Notes under the pieces: model-generated
The model's input: the letters and a program-made list of their open reading frames with translations, nothing else
Told to the model about the DNA's origin: nothing
The model's database searches: none
Assembly (NCBI GenBank): GCA_023415305.1
Contig: JAEZKZ010000094.1
Coordinates: 124,001 to 188,000, forward strand
Reading direction: 5' to 3'
Length of the DNA stretch: 64,000 nucleotides
DNA from: Bacillota bacterium
GTDB taxonomy: Bacteria; Bacillota; Clostridia; Acetivibrionales; DSM-1351
In this document: positions 1 to 8,584 of the stretch, in pieces
How the letters are laid out: each line of letters begins with the position of its first letter
Numbering within the stretch: the first letter of the stretch is position 1
Program-made: the position numbers and the translations under genes

Positions 1-865
1 TATTAGTAAAATCCTTTTTCTCCACAAACATCTTAACGGTTACAGAACTTGTGTAATCCGTAACGTCAAATATGTAAATAAACTTTCCACCCCGGATTTC
101 TCTTGATTCAGTTCTGAATACCTCTCCGGCAATGGCCACTTTCCCTGAATCAGGTGTAACTTCAGAAATCCTCATTATACTATCGGTAAAAGGTTTTCCG
201 GCTATTATTCCCTTAGTAGGGCCATCTCCGGGATGTGAACCCCTGCTTTCGGAAAAACTTTTAGGCTTTTCTTCTGAAGGAGCTGCAGTCATTGCAGTAC
301 TCACAACCTGCGCCTCATTTTTTTCCTTCTCAGCAACATATTCCTCAAGAATGCTGGAGTCCACCTCAAGGTCGCAAAACTCAACCTTAATTCTTTTTGA
401 AACAGTATCCTCAATATACTGTTCAAGGATTGTATGACAATTTTGAGTTCTTAAAATTTGTGAGCCCTTTGTAGCAAGCCTGATTTGTAATTTTCCGTCG
501 TTAAATTCACAGGTACTGCCGGTAAGAATGCCTCTGCAGACTGCGACCTTGCGGTTCAGCATCTGAATCAGTTCATTCCACATCAGCTCCAGAAATTCTT
601 TGATGCCGTATTCACGTGTACACTTTACCCTGATAGTTATATTATTAGCCCCAAGTGAGGCTGCCAAATGCTCCTCCATCTTTGAAACCAGCCCCGGACT
701 GATTATTTCAGGGCTTGATGTATATATTTCTAGTTTGTTAGACTTGATAAAAACACTCATCCTGTCTACAGCCAATTTACTGAAAACAGAAAATTCCCCG
801 TTAAAGTCAACTTGTTCAGGGAATAACTCTTGAAATAATTTATTTGAATTTGTAGAACCTTCCAT
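1..865 (-). CDS. polC: DNA polymerase III PolC, N-terminal part (truncated by window edge)
   Basis: This is the 5' part of a gene that runs off the low-coordinate end of the window; about 288 codons are visible. The start is ATG at 865 (MEGSTNSNKLFQELFP); in-frame stops lie just upstream, but no strong ribosome site is present. The visible part matches the N-terminal region of Gram-positive replicative polymerase PolC: an NN-type domain, then the start of an OB-fold near residues 255-288 (RISEVTPDSGKVAIAGEVF, then EIRGGKFIYIFDVTDYT). PolC is the main replicative polymerase of Firmicutes, with a built-in 3'-5' exonuclease that would lie beyond the window. Its place at the end of the rpsB-ispG cluster is the usual clostridial order. 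The assignment is strong from context and sequence. Confidence 0.88.
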   Translation of the reverse strand, partial: MEGSTNSNKLFQELFPEQVDFNGEFSVFSKLAVDRMSVFIKSNKLEIYTSSPEIISPGLVSKMEEHLAASLGANNITIRVKCTREYGIKEFLELMWNELIQMLNRKVAVCRGILTGSTCEFNDGKLQIRLATKGSQILRTQNCHTILEQYIEDTVSKRIKVEFCDLEVDSSILEEYVAEKEKNEAQVVSTAMTAAPSEEKPKSFSESRGSHPGDGPTKGIIAGKPFTDSIMRISEVTPDSGKVAIAGEVFRTESREIRGGKFIYIFDVTDYTSSVTVKMFVEKKDFTN

Positions 866-1012
866 GATTTATGACCCCATTATAATAATTATGTACAATA
901 CGATGTCTCTGTTATTTTAAATCTAATACTAAATTTATTCGAACTTAAATAAAAGATAAAAAAATGTTGATATGTTTCTATTATATTTTAACATAAGTAA
1001 GTGAAATTTCAT

Positions 1013-1909
1013 CTAGGTCTTTTCATATACGAGTATATTAATATCCACCTCAGTATGAAGCTCATCCATTTTATGAATTGATGCAATATCTGCGTGTCTG
1101 CTGTAAGGTGTCATTTTGAATAGATTAATAATATCCTGTTTTTCCTTGAGGCTGATATTATAGTTTACACCTGTTTCTTCCACCAGTCTGAAGCCCTTCC
1201 GTACCGTCCCCTTTTGTCCGATTTCCTCCGGCTCCTGGTACATAAGCTTTTTAAGGCTGTATAAGTGACGGGCGCCTGGAACGGCAACTATCAATTTTCC
1301 GTTGGGCTTCATGATTCGCCTGAATTCATGCTCATCTCTTGGCGCAAAAATACAAAGTATATAATCCACAGTATTATCCATTATTGGTATGTGATAATTG
1401 CTGGCTACCGCAAAACGGACCTGCTTGTCCCTGCCCGAGGCATAATTAATGCCATCTCTGGAAACATCGGAAGCGTAGAGACAAAAATTTAGTTTTTTAA
1501 AGTCCCGGTTATGAATTTCAAGATTATTTTTCAGTCTGCTTATGTAATAGCCCTCGCCGCAGCCGGCGTCATAAATATTTATTTCTTTACGAGTGTCATC
1601 TTTACCGGTTTCCGAAGTAGCCTGATTTAAACTGTTATTTGGACTTTGATTGACGCAGAATTGATAAACAATAGAATTCAGCTTATCTGAAAATTGTTGA
1701 TAGTACCCCTTTTCAAGGAATTCTCTTCTGCTTTGAAGCATTTCCTTAGTGTCACCGGGATTGCCCGCTCCGACATGGCTTGAAAGCAAAAGGTTAACAT
1801 ATCCCTTTCTGGCAATATCGAAATTATGCCCATTGGGACAAAAGTATTGCTTTAACCCCTGTTTCAGGGCTTTTGAGCAATTTGGACACTTGAATATGGT
1901 TTTTATCAT
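1013..1909 (-). CDS. rlmA: 23S rRNA (guanine-N1)-methyltransferase, RlmA family
   Basis: This 298-residue SAM-dependent methyltransferase has an N-terminal zinc ribbon (CPNC near residue 8, then CPNGH) typical of RlmA enzymes, which methylate N1 of a guanine in helix 35 of 23S rRNA. The SAM-binding motif I is DAGCGEGYY. The segment VNLLLSSHVGAGNPGD is the family signature after the zinc ribbon. A GTG 12 bases upstream is in frame, but it lies inside the AGAAGGTG ribosome site, so ATG at 1909 is the better start. Gram-positive members are usually RlmA(II)/TlrB-like and the Gram-negative ones RlmA(I); I cannot tell which guanine is modified. It sits between ispG and polC, which is an insertion into the usual order. 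Confidence 0.85.
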   Translation of the reverse strand: MIKTIFKCPNCSKALKQGLKQYFCPNGHNFDIARKGYVNLLLSSHVGAGNPGDTKEMLQSRREFLEKGYYQQFSDKLNSIVYQFCVNQSPNNSLNQATSETGKDDTRKEINIYDAGCGEGYYISRLKNNLEIHNRDFKKLNFCLYASDVSRDGINYASGRDKQVRFAVASNYHIPIMDNTVDYILCIFAPRDEHEFRRIMKPNGKLIVAVPGARHLYSLKKLMYQEPEEIGQKGTVRKGFRLVEETGVNYNISLKEKQDIINLFKMTPYSRHADIASIHKMDELHTEVDINILVYEKT

Positions 1910-1969
1910 TAAATATCGCACCTTCTCTGATACGTTGTTTACACTAATTAAACTAACTTAAGCTTGTCG

Positions 1970-2035
1970 ATTTCCAAAGGAAATTATCACTGGCTCTAAC
2001 CTCATACTAAAGCCTTTCAATTTCCAAAGGAAATT
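1970..2035. repeat. Pair of 16-bp dyad repeats 50 bp apart
   Basis: The sequence ATTTCCAAAGGAAATT occurs twice, at 1970-1985 and 2020-2035, exactly 50 bp apart. Each copy is a dyad (AATTTCC / GGAAATT around a short centre). They lie in the leader of rlmA-polC, downstream of ispG. Two helically phased dyads resemble operators for a dimeric regulator, but no known box is recognised. Confidence 0.5.
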
Positions 2036-2092
2036 GATTCCGAGATTTAAACATACCTTTAGATTTTAAGTAGGTTGTTACTGAATTTAGAG

Positions 2093-3154
2093 CTAAAATT
2101 TCTCAATTTCCTTTAGTAATTCCTCCACAGCGTTTTCCTGTGGTAATTTTTTTACTATCTGTCCCTTTTTAAAAAGCAGCACCTCATTGACGCCACCTGC
2201 TATCCCGATATCCGCATCTTTGGCCTCACCGGGACCATTCACCGCACAACCCATTATTGCAACTTTTATATCCTTATTCAGTTTGTCCAATACCGGCTCT
2301 ATACGGTTTACTATTCCTATCAGGTCAACCCGTGTCCTTCCACAGGTTGGGCAGGATACTACTTCTATCCCCTCCTTAAGCAATCCAAGTGCCTTAAGTA
2401 TCTGTTTACCGGCTCTTATTTCCTCAACAGGATCTCCGGTAAGAGAAACCCGTATAGTGTCACCGATACCCTCTGCAAGAAGGCAGCCAATGCCCACTGA
2501 CGATTTAATTGTTCCCTTATACACTGTGCCTGCCTCAGTAACCCCAATATGCAGAGGGTAATTAGTTTTCTGTGAAAGCAGTCTATAGGCGGCAATGGTC
2601 ATGGGAACGCTTGAAGCTTTAATGGAAATAGCTATATCGTCAAAATCTGCTGCTTCAAGCATAGCAGCATGATTTAATGCACTTTCTACCATTCCTTCAG
2701 GTGTGACACCTCCATACTTTTCTAAAATGCTTTTTTCTACAGAGCCGGAGTTTACTCCTATCCGGATGGGTATCTGTCTCTCTCTCGCCATATCAGCCAC
2801 TACTTTTACCCTGTCCTGACCACCTATATTGCCCGGATTGAGACGAATCTTGTCCACACCGTTACGCATACACTCCAATGCCAGTCTGTAGTCAAAATGT
2901 ATGTCTGCAACCAGAGGTATTTTTATTGCTTTCTTTATTTCCTTTACTGCCTCGGCAGACTGGCTGTCGGGAACTGCAACCCTAATAATCCTGCAGCCTT
3001 CCTCCTCAAGCCTTTTTATCTGTGCTACCGTAGCTTTTACATCTCTTGTATCGGTATTGGTCATCGACTGGACAGAAATAGGAGAATCTCCTCCGATGAA
3101 GATATCTCCCACTTTTATTTTTTTTGTTTGTTTTCTCAATATATAATTATCCAT
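2093..3154 (-). CDS. ispG: 4-hydroxy-3-methylbut-2-en-1-yl diphosphate synthase
   Basis: IspG (GcpE) carries out the penultimate step of the MEP isoprenoid pathway. It reductively converts ME-cPP to HMBPP with a [4Fe-4S] cluster. The 353-residue length is that of the short bacterial form. The N-terminal TIM barrel begins with PISVQSMTNTDT. The C-terminal iron-sulfur domain shows the three expected cysteines, in SCPTCGRT (near residues 264-267) and GCAVNGPGEA (near 303). The start ATG at 3154 follows AGGAAAAGG. It is 23 bp from rseP and shares its transcript. With dxr, cdsA and uppS it forms the isoprenoid/lipid part of the operon. Confidence 0.96.
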   Translation of the reverse strand: MDNYILRKQTKKIKVGDIFIGGDSPISVQSMTNTDTRDVKATVAQIKRLEEEGCRIIRVAVPDSQSAEAVKEIKKAIKIPLVADIHFDYRLALECMRNGVDKIRLNPGNIGGQDRVKVVADMARERQIPIRIGVNSGSVEKSILEKYGGVTPEGMVESALNHAAMLEAADFDDIAISIKASSVPMTIAAYRLLSQKTNYPLHIGVTEAGTVYKGTIKSSVGIGCLLAEGIGDTIRVSLTGDPVEEIRAGKQILKALGLLKEGIEVVSCPTCGRTRVDLIGIVNRIEPVLDKLNKDIKVAIMGCAVNGPGEAKDADIGIAGGVNEVLLFKKGQIVKKLPQENAVEELLKEIEKF

Positions 3155-3177
3155 GGCCTTTTCCTTTCACTATACAG

Positions 3178-4470
3178 CTATCCTCGTCCCAATCTCAGAA
3201 TGTCGTTGAAGGTGGCATATAGCATAAGCATTATAAGAATAACCATACCTACCATGGTTATAAGCGCTTCCTTTTCGGGATTCAATGGCTTTTTTCTGAT
3301 CCCTTCAATCAGCAGCAGTACAAGCTTGCTTCCATCAAGTGCCGGGAATGGAATAAGATTAACCAATCCTAGATTTATACTTATCATAGAGGTAATGGAT
3401 AGAAGATTTATAATGGTTTCCATGGCTGACTCGCTTGCCGACACCTCATTACTGATTGTGGTTGTTATTCCTACAGGTCCCATAAGTTCACTGGCAGGAA
3501 CCGTTCCGGTAATAAGCCATCCCAGAGAATAATATATAGATCTTGCCAGAAATACGTTGTATTTGACAGATTCCTTTATTGTACTGCCAATTCCGCCTTT
3601 GTTGTGTACAAAGTCCACAGTACCTATTGCATAAAACTCTGGATTTTTACTTTTCGATGGCACTACAGGTGTAAGCTCCTGCTGTTTACCATCTCGTTCA
3701 ATTCTTATTGTCACTTTTTTATCTTTATTCTGTTGAAGTATTTCACGGATATCTTTTCTTGTCTTTACATCGGCTCCATTTAGTTTTACAATCCTGTCTC
3801 CTTCTTTCAAACCGGCAGTCTTTGCAGGCGATTTGTCGGAAACTGCTTTAACTACATTGGAGTTAGTACCTTCCAGCTCATCCTCGGCAGGAGTAAAACC
3901 AAGTATATAGTTCTGTCTGTCGGGAGTCATCTCTACAGTTTTGGTTTTTCCGTCCCTCTCGTATTGCAATTTAATACTTTCATCTGTAAGGGGATAGGAA
4001 AAAATTGAAAGGTCGTTTATATTATAAATTGTTTTTCCGTTATACTTTATAAGCCTGTCACCGGCCTTTAGTCCGGCTGTCTCGGCAGCTGATCCCGGCA
4101 TAATGGCTTTAACCTCTGTTGTATAATAACCGGTCTGTGTAAGCATTATAATTGCAAATATCAACGCCGTTAATATGTTCATTATAGGCCCGGCTGCAAT
4201 AATCGCAGCTCTAACACCGATGGGCTTTCTGTTGAAGGCTCTATCGTCCTCAGAGGCCTCTTCCTCACCTTCCATCTTGACATAACCCCCAAGAGGTATA
4301 AGCCTCAAAGAGTAAAGTGTTTCTCCCTTTTTAAAGGAGAACAGCTTGGGCCCCATAAAAAGCGAAAACTCATTTACTTTAACCTTAAAAGCTTTTGCCA
4401 CCATAAAGTGACCAAGTTCATGAACAATTATTAAAAAGCTCAGCGCTAATATAGCCAGTACAATACCCAT
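3178..4470 (-). CDS. rseP: Site-2 intramembrane zinc metalloprotease RseP/RasP
   Basis: This 430-residue membrane protease of the S2P family cuts anti-sigma factors and signal-peptide remnants within the membrane. The zinc site HELGH is at residues 18-22 in the first transmembrane segment. The second catalytic motif is in NLIPFPALDGSKL near the C terminus. Two PDZ domains lie between them, around residues 115-180 (GSAAETAGLKAGDRLIKYNG) and 205-275 (SPAKTAGLKEGDRIVKLNG). Tandem PDZ domains are more typical of E. coli RseP than of short Bacillus RasP. The start ATG at 4470 follows a GAGGAA-type site. It lies between dxr and ispG, as in other clostridia. Confidence 0.95.
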   Translation of the reverse strand: MGIVLAILALSFLIIVHELGHFMVAKAFKVKVNEFSLFMGPKLFSFKKGETLYSLRLIPLGGYVKMEGEEEASEDDRAFNRKPIGVRAAIIAAGPIMNILTALIFAIIMLTQTGYYTTEVKAIMPGSAAETAGLKAGDRLIKYNGKTIYNINDLSIFSYPLTDESIKLQYERDGKTKTVEMTPDRQNYILGFTPAEDELEGTNSNVVKAVSDKSPAKTAGLKEGDRIVKLNGADVKTRKDIREILQQNKDKKVTIRIERDGKQQELTPVVPSKSKNPEFYAIGTVDFVHNKGGIGSTIKESVKYNVFLARSIYYSLGWLITGTVPASELMGPVGITTTISNEVSASESAMETIINLLSITSMISINLGLVNLIPFPALDGSKLVLLLIEGIRKKPLNPEKEALITMVGMVILIMLMLYATFNDILRLGRG

Positions 4471-4563
4471 AGATTCCTCCGTTACCTATTATTCATTTTA
4501 CTTTACAACTAATAACTCTTAAAAGTGACATATTCAGATAAAGTGTACCTCTAAGAGTAAATA

Positions 4564-4697
4564 TAGAACTGTGAATGGTAAATAGTTCTGGTTGACCGGC
4601 TACGCCAGTCTTTTATGATATGGCTTGCCGAGCAAGCCTTCCTTAATTCTTCACTCTTCACTTATTACTCTTCACTTATTACAATTCACTTATTACT
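4564..4697. repeat. Intergenic repeat-rich block after dxr
   Basis: The 229-bp gap between dxr and rseP contains stacked repeats: an inverted repeat AGAACT/AGTTCT (4565-4589), a perfect 7-bp hairpin GGCTTGC-CGA-GCAAGCC (4622-4638), and three 14-bp tandem units close to CTTCACTTATTACT (4656-4697). The tandem units abut the dxr stop codon, and repeat-like sequence continues into the last dxr codons. This looks like a small extragenic repetitive element inserted in the operon. No second copy is present in this window. Confidence 0.5.
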
Positions 4698-4699
4698 CT

Positions 4700-5860
4700 T
4701 CACCTAAACATCTCACTCTTCACAGCCATCTCAGCATATTTCCTTGCCCAACTATCTACTTCTATTATATCATCCAGGCCTGGACTAATATTCACTTTAT
4801 GTGCCAGCATCACACTCTCTATTAATTCAGTAATCGCTGTGAAAGCTATTCTATTCGCAAGAAAAGCAGAAACTGCTATCTCATTGGCAGCATTCATTGC
4901 AGCAGGCATGGTTCCCCCGGTTTTAAGCGCATCGAATGCCAGCTGCAGACACCTGAAGGTTTTGGTGTCAGGCTCTTCAAAGGTAAGCTGAGAACATTTT
5001 AGAAAATCAAGCTTTGAAAAATTATTTTCACACCGGTCGGGGTAAGTGAGAGCCAGCTGAATAGGTATTCTCATATCAGGAGACCCCAACTGCGCCATAA
5101 CTGAGCCATCCACATATTCAACCATTGAATGGATTATACTCTGAGGATGTACAAGAACCTGAATCTGGTCCAGTTCCCGTCCGAACAGCCATTTTGCTTC
5201 TATAACCTCCAACCCCTTGTTCATCAGGGTAGCAGAATCAATGGTTATTTTGCTTCCCATATTCCAGTTTGGATGTTTTAGGGCCTGAGCAGGGGTAATA
5301 TGCTTAAGCTCGTCAAGTGTTCTTCCTCTGAAAGGACCTCCTGACGCTGTAATTATTATTTTCTCAACCTGGCGCTCATCATTTCCCAAAAGGCATTGGT
5401 ATATGGCAGAATGCTCACTATCCACAGGAAATATGTTGACCCCCTGCTTACGGGCCTCCTCCATAACCAGTTGTCCGGCCGTTACAAGTGTTTCCTTGTT
5501 GGCCAAAGCAATATTCTTCTTATTTTTTATGGCATGCATTGTGGGAATAAGGCCGGCAGTACCAACTACAGATGTTACAACAGTATCTGTCTCAGTCTGT
5601 TCAACTACACGAAGCATTCCTTCAAGTCCGTATAAAACTTGAATTTTCATGCCTGAAAGTCTTCTTTGAAGCTCTAAGGCAAGCTCTTTGGTTCCAACCG
5701 ATACCAGCTGGGGTTTAAATTCCATTACCTGTTTTTCAAGCAAATCTATATTTGAATTTGCAGCCATTGCTGCAACCTTTATTCCAAGATTTCTTGCCAC
5801 ATCCAACGTCTGAACACCAATAGACCCGGTTGATCCTATTATTGAAATAACTTTAGCCAT
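4700..5860 (-). CDS. dxr: 1-deoxy-D-xylulose 5-phosphate reductoisomerase
   Basis: DXR makes 2-C-methyl-D-erythritol 4-phosphate from DXP with NADPH, the committed step of the MEP pathway. The NADPH-binding GSTGSIG is at residues 9-15. The metal/substrate motif VDSEHSAIYQ and the segment ASGGPFRGR are present. The 386-residue length is normal. The C terminus (KSEMFR) ends in a repeat-like sequence that continues into the intergenic tandem repeat, so the last few residues may have been altered by that element. The start ATG at 5860 follows a GGAGGAAAA-type site. The gene shows that this organism makes isoprenoids by the MEP route, which matters for interpreting the HMG-CoA reductase at 16.4 kb. 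Confidence 0.96.
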   Translation of the reverse strand: MAKVISIIGSTGSIGVQTLDVARNLGIKVAAMAANSNIDLLEKQVMEFKPQLVSVGTKELALELQRRLSGMKIQVLYGLEGMLRVVEQTETDTVVTSVVGTAGLIPTMHAIKNKKNIALANKETLVTAGQLVMEEARKQGVNIFPVDSEHSAIYQCLLGNDERQVEKIIITASGGPFRGRTLDELKHITPAQALKHPNWNMGSKITIDSATLMNKGLEVIEAKWLFGRELDQIQVLVHPQSIIHSMVEYVDGSVMAQLGSPDMRIPIQLALTYPDRCENNFSKLDFLKCSQLTFEEPDTKTFRCLQLAFDALKTGGTMPAAMNAANEIAVSAFLANRIAFTAITELIESVMLAHKVNISPGLDDIIEVDSWARKYAEMAVKSEMFR

Positions 5861-5918
5861 TTTTCCTCCGGATTAAGTCTTATAATACATAGGTTTTGAT
5901 TAATTTAAACCGTATTTA

Positions 5919-6752
5919 TTATAAATACAGCGCCAAAAAATAATATACTACGGGAGCCACAAACAATATACTGTCGAATCTGTCAAGAACACCACCGTGA
6001 CCCGGCATTATACTGCCAAAGTCCTTTACATTTACGTACCTTTTTATTGCCGAAGCAGACCAGTCACCGATCTGAGAAATAATACCGCAAAACAGTCCTA
6101 AAAGAGCCAATGCAGCAAATAGCGCACCTGATGCTTTTACTCCGCAATATTCAGGAGCAATAAAGCCAAAAGCAATCATCAGCCCCATGCATCCGAGTAT
6201 TCCTCCTACAGCCCCTGCTACCGTCTTTTTAGGGCTTATTTCAGGGATAATCTTTCTTTTTCCGAATAGCCTTCCAAAGGTATAGGCCATGGTGTCTGTT
6301 CCCCAGGCTCCGATGAATATGAGCCAAATCAGCACCATCCCAAGTTCCATGTTTCTAATCAGTATCAAAAAGCTCATAAGGAAAGGTACATAGGCTATCC
6401 CAAAGGCGGTAACACAGGCATCAACAATATTATACTTTTTATGCCCAAATACAATAAAACCCATACTCAGAAATATAATAATGCATACAGAAATACCTGT
6501 TAAAACACCTAAGTTCAGTTTGTACCAGCCTGTTTGCTCAAGACCCAGCAGTAAAAGCGGAATTATCGATATATATCCAACAGGCTTAATTGGCTGGATG
6601 TTTTTTAATTTCGCTGCAGAATTGTAAAACTCATATAATCCGATGGCTGCAATTAAGCTGACTGCCACACCCAATACTATAGACCCCATATACAAAACAG
6701 CTATAAGTAAAACCAGTCCAATCAATGCACTGAGAACTCTTGTTTTTAACAT
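5919..6752 (-). CDS. cdsA: Phosphatidate cytidylyltransferase
   Basis: CdsA makes CDP-diacylglycerol from phosphatidate and CTP, the branch point of phospholipid synthesis. This is a multi-pass membrane protein of 277 residues. The family signature near the C terminus reads SAIKRYVNVKDFGSIMPGHG followed by GVLDRFDS. The longer reading frame to 6797 is rejected because ATG at 6752 has a GGAGG 6 bases upstream. It follows uppS in the operon; the pair is almost always adjacent in Firmicutes. Confidence 0.94.
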   Translation of the reverse strand: MLKTRVLSALIGLVLLIAVLYMGSIVLGVAVSLIAAIGLYEFYNSAAKLKNIQPIKPVGYISIIPLLLLGLEQTGWYKLNLGVLTGISVCIIIFLSMGFIVFGHKKYNIVDACVTAFGIAYVPFLMSFLILIRNMELGMVLIWLIFIGAWGTDTMAYTFGRLFGKRKIIPEISPKKTVAGAVGGILGCMGLMIAFGFIAPEYCGVKASGALFAALALLGLFCGIISQIGDWSASAIKRYVNVKDFGSIMPGHGGVLDRFDSILFVAPVVYYFLALYL

Positions 6753-6831
6753 TATTCCTCCATATTCCAAACAGCACCCTGTTAATAGCAGGGCCATTTG
6801 GCATAATTAGTTATTTTGAAATAAAATTTAA

Positions 6832-7599
6832 TTACTGGTCCACTCCACCAAATCTTCTGTTTCTATGCTCATAAGCTTTTAGAGCTTGCGCGATATGGTT
6901 TCCATTAACATCCGGCCATAATTCATCTGTGAACCAAAACTCTGTATATGCACACTGCCAAAGTAGATAATTACTTATCCTCTGTTCTCCGCTGGTTCTG
7001 ATAAGCAGGTCGGGTTCAGGTATCCCCGCAGTGTACAGACAACTCTCAAACTGTTTTTCATCTATATCCTCAACTTTCAGCCTGCCTGATTTAACCTTGC
7101 CTGCAATTTCTCTTACTGCGCTTAACAGTTCAAGCCTTCCTCCATAGTTAAGACAAATAAATAAATTAAGACCGTTGTTTACACTTGTCATTTTCTCTAC
7201 TCTTGAAATTTCCTTCTGGAGCTCATCAGGAAGGCCTTTAACATCACCTATTACCTTTATGCTGACATTGCTGCCGTCAAGCTCCTTTTCAGCATTTCTC
7301 AAAAACTCCACAAGCAGATTCAAAAGTGCATCAACTTCACTCTTTGGGCGCTTCCAGTTTTCAGTTGAAAAAGCGAAAACCGTCAAATACTTCACTCCTA
7401 TTTCAGAGCAATATATAACAACCTTCTTTAGTGCCATAGAGCCTTCCCTATGGCCTACACTTCTGGGCAAACCTCTTTTCTTTGCCCATCTGCCGTTTCC
7501 GTCAGGAATAATTGCTATGTGCTCCGGAATTGATGTGAAAACCCTTTTGATTTCTTTTGGCCTGTTGAACAATTGTGTAACTTTTTTCCAAAGACTCAT
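6832..7599 (-). CDS. uppS: Undecaprenyl diphosphate synthase (cis-prenyltransferase)
   Basis: UppS adds eight isopentenyl units to farnesyl diphosphate to make the C55 carrier lipid for peptidoglycan. The catalytic motif IIPDGNGRWAKKRG and the segment YLTVFAFSTENWKRP are intact. The C-terminal RTSGEQRISNYLLWQ and TELLWP-like motifs (here TDELWPDV) are also present. Start: ATG at 7599 preceded by GGAGGTCAGC, giving 255 residues, the normal length. An upstream in-frame extension to 7722 encodes an unlikely hydrophobic leader and is rejected. It lies downstream of a terminator-like hairpin at 7713-7733, so part of its transcription may come from a local promoter. Confidence 0.95.
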   Translation of the reverse strand: MSLWKKVTQLFNRPKEIKRVFTSIPEHIAIIPDGNGRWAKKRGLPRSVGHREGSMALKKVVIYCSEIGVKYLTVFAFSTENWKRPKSEVDALLNLLVEFLRNAEKELDGSNVSIKVIGDVKGLPDELQKEISRVEKMTSVNNGLNLFICLNYGGRLELLSAVREIAGKVKSGRLKVEDIDEKQFESCLYTAGIPEPDLLIRTSGEQRISNYLLWQCAYTEFWFTDELWPDVNGNHIAQALKAYEHRNRRFGGVDQ

Positions 7600-7712
7600 G
7601 CTGACCTCCAGCTGCGAGCAAAAATACAATACTAGTGCACGCAACAATATTAAAAAACAAAAACAATGCTTATATATATACAGGAATGGCTTTATATTCT
7701 CACCTTGAAAAT

Positions 7713-7733
7713 AACCCCTCATTTAGAGGGGTT
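7713..7733 (-). terminator. Terminator-like hairpin overlapping the 63-aa gene
   Basis: Perfect 8-bp stem AACCCCTC / GAGGGGTT with a 5-base loop, followed on the minus strand by TATTTTC. The stop codon of the 63-residue gene lies in the loop. The short, impure U tract suggests partial termination or attenuation within the operon. Confidence 0.55.
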
Positions 7734-7914
7734 TGCATACTAAAATGTTTAGTTTATTTCCAGTCATATTGACACGAAGTACCCTGAATGAATAATCATA
7801 CTCCGTTACTTCCATTTTCGGGGGTGCCGTTATTGAAATTTTTTCAATTTCGAAGCCGTTTTTCTCGGCCAGTTCCAAAGCATCTCCCAGCGTATAACCT
7901 ATCAAACGGTTCAT
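7723..7914 (-). CDS. Small conserved-context protein, translationally coupled to frr
   Basis: This 63-residue protein has no function I can name. The ATG at 7914 overlaps the frr stop codon (ATGA), the sign of translational coupling. The N-terminal half (RLIGYTLGDALELAEKNGF) resembles half of a PASTA-like fold, with a G-T-L-x-x-A-L pattern followed by a beta-rich tail. It has no signal peptide or membrane segment. A terminator-like hairpin covers its stop codon. Its position between frr and uppS suggests a link to translation or envelope synthesis, but that is only inference from the neighbours. Confidence 0.7.
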   Translation of the reverse strand: MNRLIGYTLGDALELAEKNGFEIEKISITAPPKMEVTEYDYSFRVLRVNMTGNKLNILVCKPL

Positions 7915-8468
7915 ACTTCCATTATTTCCTTGTCCTTAGCCTCAACTATATGGTCAATTTCAGCAATAAATTTATCTGTTATATTTTGGATATCTTTTTC
8001 AGCATCCTTTAGATCATCCTCTGTAATTTCACTGCTCTTTTTCTTTGCCTTCATGCTCTCAATAGAATCTCTTCTTATTGATCTGATTGCTACCTTGGCT
8101 TCTTCGCCTTCCTTTTTAACCGATTTGGTTAAATCCTTACGTCTTTCCTCTGTAAGTGCGGGGAAAACAAGACGAATAACTTTACCGTCATTATTAGGGT
8201 TTATACCTATATCCGATTTCTGAATTTCTTTTTCTATATCTTTAAGGAGCTTTGATTCCCATGGCTGTATCAAAATTACTCGTGCTTCCGGTACAGATAC
8301 AGTTGCAACCTGTTGAATTGGTGTAGGTGCGCCGTAATAGTCAATCGTAATCTTGTCAAGAATTTGAGGATTTGCTCTTCCTGCTCTGATACCTGCAAGA
8401 TTGTCCTTCAAAACATGTATGGTTTTCTTCATCTTTTCTTCAATAGGTTTATAAAGCTCTTTATCCAT
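7911..8468 (-). CDS. frr: Ribosome recycling factor
   Basis: RRF splits post-termination ribosomes together with EF-G. The 185-residue length is exactly the family norm. The frame has the typical pattern of a three-helix bundle plus beta domain, with signature segments AGRANPQILDKITIDYYGAP and RIVFPALTEERRKDL-like sequence (here RLVFPALTEERRKDL). ATG at 8468 is chosen because AGGAGG stands 7 bases upstream; the in-frame extension to 8516 is rejected. It follows pyrH in the operon. Confidence 0.96.
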   Translation of the reverse strand: MDKELYKPIEEKMKKTIHVLKDNLAGIRAGRANPQILDKITIDYYGAPTPIQQVATVSVPEARVILIQPWESKLLKDIEKEIQKSDIGINPNNDGKVIRLVFPALTEERRKDLTKSVKKEGEEAKVAIRSIRRDSIESMKAKKKSSEITEDDLKDAEKDIQNITDKFIAEIDHIVEAKDKEIMEV

Positions 8469-8584
8469 AAAACTCCTCCTAAAATATTTGTTACCAATGT
8501 CGGGAAGGTTTAACATCCTCCGAACAAGTTACACTAAACATATTTAATGTTCACTATATATAATACAATTAATTATAATGGATT

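Noticed and set aside
1970..2035. CRISPR-like direct repeats
   Set aside because: Only two copies, the repeat is itself a dyad, and there are no cas genes.
4656..4697. CRISPR or VNTR-coded protein at the tandem repeat
   Set aside because: 14-bp uninterrupted tandem units without spacers; in-frame stop codons in every unit.
7600..7722. N-terminal extension of uppS by 41 residues
   Set aside because: The extension lacks a ribosome site, and the ATG at 7599 has GGAGGT at good spacing and gives the family length.
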